Positions 60,517 through 64,000 of a stretch of 64,000 bases of DNA are shown piece by piece. A program made the translations under genes and the position numbers. This DNA comes from Deltaproteobacteria bacterium (GTDB lineage: Bacteria > Desulfobacterota > Desulfarculia > Desulfarculales > Desulfarculaceae). Each line of letters starts with the position of its first letter. Positions within the stretch are counted from its first letter, which is position 1. A model generated the notes under the pieces. That model did not search any database. It saw nothing but the letters and a program-made list of their open reading frames with translations, and had not been told where the DNA came from. The stretch is taken from positions 1-64,000 of the forward strand of contig JAHLLJ010000003.1 in the NCBI GenBank assembly GCA_020444205.1. Direction: 5' to 3'.

Positions 60517-62771
60517 GGGTTGCCGTTCCTTTGCTCCCGCCGCCGGCGGTTGAGAATCTGCCACAGGGTTTCAGCGGAAACCGGGTTGCGATAGGTGTAC
60601 TCGCCCAGGGCGGCGGCCACCGCGTTGTGCACTGCCGGGGCGGTGGGCAACAGGGCGGGCTCGGCCACGCCCTTGGCTCCGTAGGGGCCGGTGGGCTCGG
60701 GCTCCTCCACCACGCGCACCACCACCTCGGGAGCGGGCCAGGCGTGGGGGAGCTTGTAGTCCAGGAAGTGGGGGTTGGTGATGCGTCCTTTGTCCAAGAG
60801 CACTTCTTCGCTGAGCGCGTAGCCCAGGCCCATCATGGACGCGCCTTGGATCTGGGCGGCCAGGTTCACCGGGTGGATCACCTTGCCCACGTCATGGCAA
60901 GCCACCAGGCGCAGCACCTCGATGCGGCCGGTGAGCTTTTCCAACGCCACCTGCACCGCGTGCACCGCAAAGGCATAGGTGGCATAAGGCGCGCCCTGGC
61001 CGGTTTCCGGATCAAGCTTGCGGGTGGGCGGGTCAAAGGTGCCCTCCACCTGCAAGGGCTCGCTTAAAAAGCGCGCCGCCGCCTGTTCCAGGGAGAGGCT
61101 ATCGCCGTCCACCCTCAGACAGCCGTCTTGCCAGCCAACCTCGCCGGAGGCCGTGGCCTGTTTGGCCAGCTCCACCAGGCGCTCGCGCATGGCCGCTCCG
61201 GCCCTTTTCACCGAGCTGCCCACCACATAGGTGAGGCGGCTGGCGGTGGAGGTACCGCTATTAGGGCAGGCCGCGGTGTCCCCGGCCAATATATCCACCT
61301 GAGTGGGCTCCAGGCCCAACTCCTGGGCGGCGATCATGGCCATGGTGGTTGATGCGCCCTGGCCGCCGTCGCCGGTGCCGATCCTCAGGCTAATCGAACC
61401 ATTGGGGCTAAGAATGATGCGGGCCACCCCCGGGTTGGGTAGGCCGGTAAGGCCGATGCCGTAGTGAGTGGAGCCCATGCCCCAGGCAGTGAGCCAGTCC
61501 GGGTCGCTTTCCCGGGGGTGGGGAGGAAGCTCGCTTTTGGCCTGCTCCACCTGGTCCAGGCATTGGCTCATGCCTACCGAGGCGGTGAGCTGTTGCCCGG
61601 CGGCGGTGCTGTCGCCGGGCTTGAGGAAGTTGATGCGCCTGATCTCGGCCGGGGTCTTGCCGCAGGCGGCGGCCAACAGATCCATCTGGCACTCGTGGGC
61701 AATGGCCACCTGGGGCACCCCAAAGCCGCGCATGGCTCCGCACACCGGGTTGTTGGTGTAGGCCAGGCGGGCGTGCACCTCAACGTTAGGCAGGTTATAA
61801 GGCCCGGCGCAGTGCACCACCGAGCGGGTGATGATGGAGGGGCCGTAAGAGGCGTAGCAGCCGGTGTCGGCCAGAATCTCGGTTTTTATGGCCTTTAGGC
61901 GGCCGTCCTGGTCCGCCCCGGTGGTCATGGTCACCACCATGGGGTGGCGCTTGGTGCTTACCTGAAAGGACTCCTCGCGGCTGTAGGTCATGCGCGCCGG
62001 GCGGCCGGTGAAAAAGGTGGCCATGGCGCAGTAGTAGCCCGGTGAGAGGCATTGTTTGTCCCCAAAGTAGCCGCCCATGGTGGCGCAGATGATGCGTAGG
62101 CGCTCTGGCGGCAGGCCCAGCACCCGGCCCAGCTCGCCTTGCTCAAAGTGGGCGTGCTTGGTGGGCAGCTTGACCACCAGCACATCGCCTTCCCACCAGG
62201 ACAGACCGGCCTCGGGCTCCAAATAGGCGTGCTCCATCATCTGAGTGCGATAGGTGCGCTCAATGACGATGTCGCAATCTTGCAGAGCATCCGCGCCCCG
62301 GCCCTTGCGCAGGCTGCGGGTGAACACCAGGTTGGCCTCGCCGTTGACCACCGGCGCGCCGGGGGCCAGGGAGTCCTCGGCGCTGAATACGCCGGGCAGC
62401 TTGGCGAAGCTCGGCTTGATAAGCTCGACGGCGGCCTGGGCCTCTTCCAAGGTCTTGGCGGCCACCAGGGCCAGGGGATCGCCCACCCGGCGTACCTTGT
62501 CAAAGCACATCACCGGCTCGTCCTTGATGCGCGGGCCCACCAGGCGCTCGCCGGGTATGTCGTCCGCGGTCCACACCCCCTTCACGCCTGGCGCGGCCTT
62601 GGCCGCGGAGGTGTCTATGCCTTTTAGCTCGGCATGGGGCTCATGGGAGCGGGCCACGGCCAGGTGCAGGGCGCCTTCGGGCTGGTGGTCCCCTGCATAA
62701 CGGACCTTGCCGGTTACCTTGTCCCAGGCATCGGGTTTGAGAACTGGACGGCCAATGCTGTCAATGGCCAT
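60513..62771 (-). CDS. Molybdenum hydroxylase large subunit (xanthine dehydrogenase family)
   Basis: This is a 752-residue molybdopterin-cytosine-dinucleotide-type hydroxylase large subunit. 'RPVLKPDAWDKVTGKVRYAG' and 'DDIPGERLVG' start the first domain. 'MEHAYLEPEAGLSWWEGD' and 'GGYFGDKQCLSPGYYCAMAT' form part of the Moco site. 'CGAMRGFGVPQVAIAHECQM' and 'GTGDGGQGASTTMAMIAAQE' are typical of the family, and the catalytic Glu is in 'KGVAEPALLPTAPAVHNAVA' near the C-terminus. It would hydroxylate a C-H next to a ring nitrogen or similar, with water as oxygen donor. FAD and [2Fe-2S] subunits are not in the window. It overlaps the zinc-ribbon gene by 1 nt and the permease gene by 4 nt. Confidence 0.92.
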   Translation of the reverse strand: MAIDSIGRPVLKPDAWDKVTGKVRYAGDHQPEGALHLAVARSHEPHAELKGIDTSAAKAAPGVKGVWTADDIPGERLVGPRIKDEPVMCFDKVRRVGDPLALVAAKTLEEAQAAVELIKPSFAKLPGVFSAEDSLAPGAPVVNGEANLVFTRSLRKGRGADALQDCDIVIERTYRTQMMEHAYLEPEAGLSWWEGDVLVVKLPTKHAHFEQGELGRVLGLPPERLRIICATMGGYFGDKQCLSPGYYCAMATFFTGRPARMTYSREESFQVSTKRHPMVVTMTTGADQDGRLKAIKTEILADTGCYASYGPSIITRSVVHCAGPYNLPNVEVHARLAYTNNPVCGAMRGFGVPQVAIAHECQMDLLAAACGKTPAEIRRINFLKPGDSTAAGQQLTASVGMSQCLDQVEQAKSELPPHPRESDPDWLTAWGMGSTHYGIGLTGLPNPGVARIILSPNGSISLRIGTGDGGQGASTTMAMIAAQELGLEPTQVDILAGDTAACPNSGTSTASRLTYVVGSSVKRAGAAMRERLVELAKQATASGEVGWQDGCLRVDGDSLSLEQAAARFLSEPLQVEGTFDPPTRKLDPETGQGAPYATYAFAVHAVQVALEKLTGRIEVLRLVACHDVGKVIHPVNLAAQIQGASMMGLGYALSEEVLLDKGRITNPHFLDYKLPHAWPAPEVVVRVVEEPEPTGPYGAKGVAEPALLPTAPAVHNAVAAALGEYTYRNPVSAETLWQILNRRRREQRNGNP

Positions 62772-62998
62772 CAGCTCTCCTCCTCAACGGGGCGGTAGAT
62801 GGTTTCCTTGGTGAGCCCGCCGGGCACCTTGGCCACCGCGGCCGAATTGGCGTTGCCGGTTATCACCAGGGGACTGTTCTCTTTGTAGAAGTACACGCCG
62901 CAAAAGGGGCAGTGCAGCTCCACCGGCAGGGAGTAGAGCAGCATGTCCGCGTAATACTCGCGGCCGCAGGAGGGACAGGTAACGCTGAAGATGTCCAT
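62771..62998 (-). CDS. Small zinc-ribbon protein associated with UbiD
   Basis: This is a 75-residue protein with CPSC near residue 8 and CPFC near residue 30, homologous to the 60-residue product of 53091-53273, plus a C-terminal tail (TKETIYRPVEEES). It lies 1 nt after the UbiD stop and overlaps the molybdenum hydroxylase start by 1 nt. Both copies in this window share this position, which supports a role with the decarboxylase. Its function is not known; a BsdD/VdcD-like subunit is the closest analogy. Confidence 0.85.
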   Translation of the reverse strand: MDIFSVTCPSCGREYYADMLLYSLPVELHCPFCGVYFYKENSPLVITGNANSAAVAKVPGGLTKETIYRPVEEES

Positions 62999-62999
62999 C

Positions 63000-64000
63000 T
63001 CAGCCCTCCAGGTAATCGTCGAGGTTCAGGTTTTGCCGCAGCTCTTTGGGCACCTCCCCCCGCCGGGGAAAGGGGCGGTCCAGGGGCCGGGTGGCGTCGA
63101 TGACCATGCCCGAAGTCTTGATCTCGTGGCGTAGGCTCGGGTCCAGCACCTGGCCTTGCAGGTTTCTAAGGATGCTCAGGTCCTGGTCGGCCTGCACCCG
63201 GCTGGACAGGGCCCACATGACCTGGGTGAGGTCCTCGGGGTCCACATCGTCGTCCACCAGGATCACGTGCTTTATGAAGTTGCTGGCGCTGATGGCGGCC
63301 AGGGCGGCGCGCATGGGCTCGCCCTCGGTTTTCTTTTTCAAGCTGATGATCATATTGAACGGACCGCCCGAGCCCACCCAGCAGGTTTTGACCACGCCGG
63401 GGGCGGCCTGCTTGGCCCGCTGGTAGATGCTGGCCTCGATGGGCAGGTGAGCGTTCATGTGCTCGGAGTAGCAGGGGAAGATGTCGATGATGGTGGGGCG
63501 CGCCTTGCCGTAGACCGCGCTGATTTCCACCACCCAGGACAGGCGCTGAGGGCCGGCATAGCCGGTGAACTCGCCAAAGGGGCCTTCCACGCAGCGTTTG
63601 CCCGCCAGGATGCGCCCTTCCAAAACCAGCTCAGCCTCGGCAGGAACCAAAAGCTCCTTGCCGAAGCTCAGCGAGGGAATCAGTTCCAGGGGCTCGTTCA
63701 TGACCCCGCCGGCCACCGCGTATTCATCGGCCTCCAGGGGGGTGAGCAGGGCTCCGGTGAGATGGAAAGCGGGATGGTGGCCCAGCACCACCGCGATGGG
63801 CAGGTCGCGCCCGTCGGCCTCGGCCTCGGCGAAGTAGGCTGATAAATGGCGCGGGGACATGTAGATGGCCAGGTGGTTGGGGTCCAAGTACTGCATGCGG
63901 TTCCAGGAGACGTTATAGCGCCCCTGGGGAGTGCGGCTCACCACGATGGGGGTGAGGTAGGGGCCGCCGTCCAGCTCGGTGTGGCGGATCAGGGGCAGGC
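63000..64000 (-). CDS. UbiD-family decarboxylase (5' end beyond window)
   Basis: The C-terminal 333 residues of a second UbiD-type enzyme are present; the frame runs open to the right edge through 'LPLIRHTELDGGPYLTPIVV', which continues into 'SRTPQGRYNVSWNRMQYLD'. Core features are the prFMN-site Arg in that region, 'FHLTGALLTPLEADEYAVAG', the acid-bearing 'RCVEGPFGEFTGYAGPQRLS', and 'FIKHVILVDDDVDPEDLTQV'. It is clearly a different enzyme from the UbiD at 51624, with its own zinc-ribbon partner. No second ubiX is seen, so it may rely on the UbiX at 54723. Confidence 0.92.
   Translation of the reverse strand, partial: LPLIRHTELDGGPYLTPIVVSRTPQGRYNVSWNRMQYLDPNHLAIYMSPRHLSAYFAEAEADGRDLPIAVVLGHHPAFHLTGALLTPLEADEYAVAGGVMNEPLELIPSLSFGKELLVPAEAELVLEGRILAGKRCVEGPFGEFTGYAGPQRLSWVVEISAVYGKARPTIIDIFPCYSEHMNAHLPIEASIYQRAKQAAPGVVKTCWVGSGGPFNMIISLKKKTEGEPMRAALAAISASNFIKHVILVDDDVDPEDLTQVMWALSSRVQADQDLSILRNLQGQVLDPSLRHEIKTSGMVIDATRPLDRPFPRRGEVPKELRQNLNLDDYLEG

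Noticed and set aside
60513..62771. True xanthine dehydrogenase of purine catabolism
   Set aside because: No purine genes or XDH small subunits are near, and the operon is built around UbiD and a TRAP importer; only the family can be assigned.

Overview
The window is GC-rich (about 60-65 % by eye), gene-dense bacterial chromosome, most likely from a free-living anaerobic member of the Desulfobacterota (the former Deltaproteobacteria). The grounds are style and content. There are many TRAP and branched-chain ABC uptake systems, UbiD/UbiX decarboxylases, a Tat-exported ferredoxin/NrfD/multihaem cytochrome complex under a sigma-54 activator, and a dispersed palindromic repeat next to stop codons. 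This placement is an inference; no rRNA or other marker gene lies in the window.

Layout. 1-2978 (minus): part of a Liv-type ABC importer (binding protein, LivH, start of LivM). 3677-7620 (plus): a Tat-exported TRAP binding protein with no membrane subunits beside it, an XRE-cupin regulator and acetoacetyl-CoA synthetase. 7696-17853 (minus): one long operon reading GntR regulator, cyclase-family hydrolase, complete Liv ABC importer, class III aminotransferase and 5-oxoprolinase subunits PxpB, PxpC and PxpA. It looks like an uptake and catabolism route for an amide, lactam or amino-acid-like compound. 18314-24426 (plus): a solitary HerA-like ATPase, then a catalytically dead ImuB-like Y-family protein translationally coupled to DnaE2 (a mutasome without ImuA nearby). 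24534-31121 (plus): TetR regulator and a complete RND efflux pump with an AcrR-like operator. 31620-33963: NarX/NarL-type two-component system. 34399-36506: a HEAT-repeat secreted protein converging with a DcaP-like porin. 36870-37841: 3-hydroxyacyl-CoA dehydrogenase. 37853-43870: a sigma-54 activator with a cysteine-rich PAS domain, divergent from a ferredoxin / NrfD-like / 13-haem cytochrome operon with a near-consensus -24/-12 promoter. 44050-45369: an OFA-type MFS permease.

The most unusual part is 45693-64000. Two convergent operons each contain a UbiD-family decarboxylase, a small CxxC...CPFC zinc-ribbon protein directly downstream of it, and a TAXI-type TRAP importer. The plus-strand operon adds a cysteine-desulfidase homologue, a nitroreductase with an N-terminal extension, an ATC-hydrolase homologue, an MFS permease, UbiX, RidA and a GntR regulator. 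The minus-strand operon adds a molybdenum-hydroxylase large subunit and an MBL-fold hydrolase. Together they suggest import, ring hydroxylation or opening, and prFMN-dependent decarboxylation of aromatic or heterocyclic acids; the substrates are unknown.

Recurrent non-coding patterns: all five solute-binding-protein genes are followed by a GC-rich perfect or near-perfect hairpin lacking a clear U-tract, and three copies of one palindromic repeat abut stop codons. No tRNA, rRNA, CRISPR array, prophage or insertion sequence was seen.
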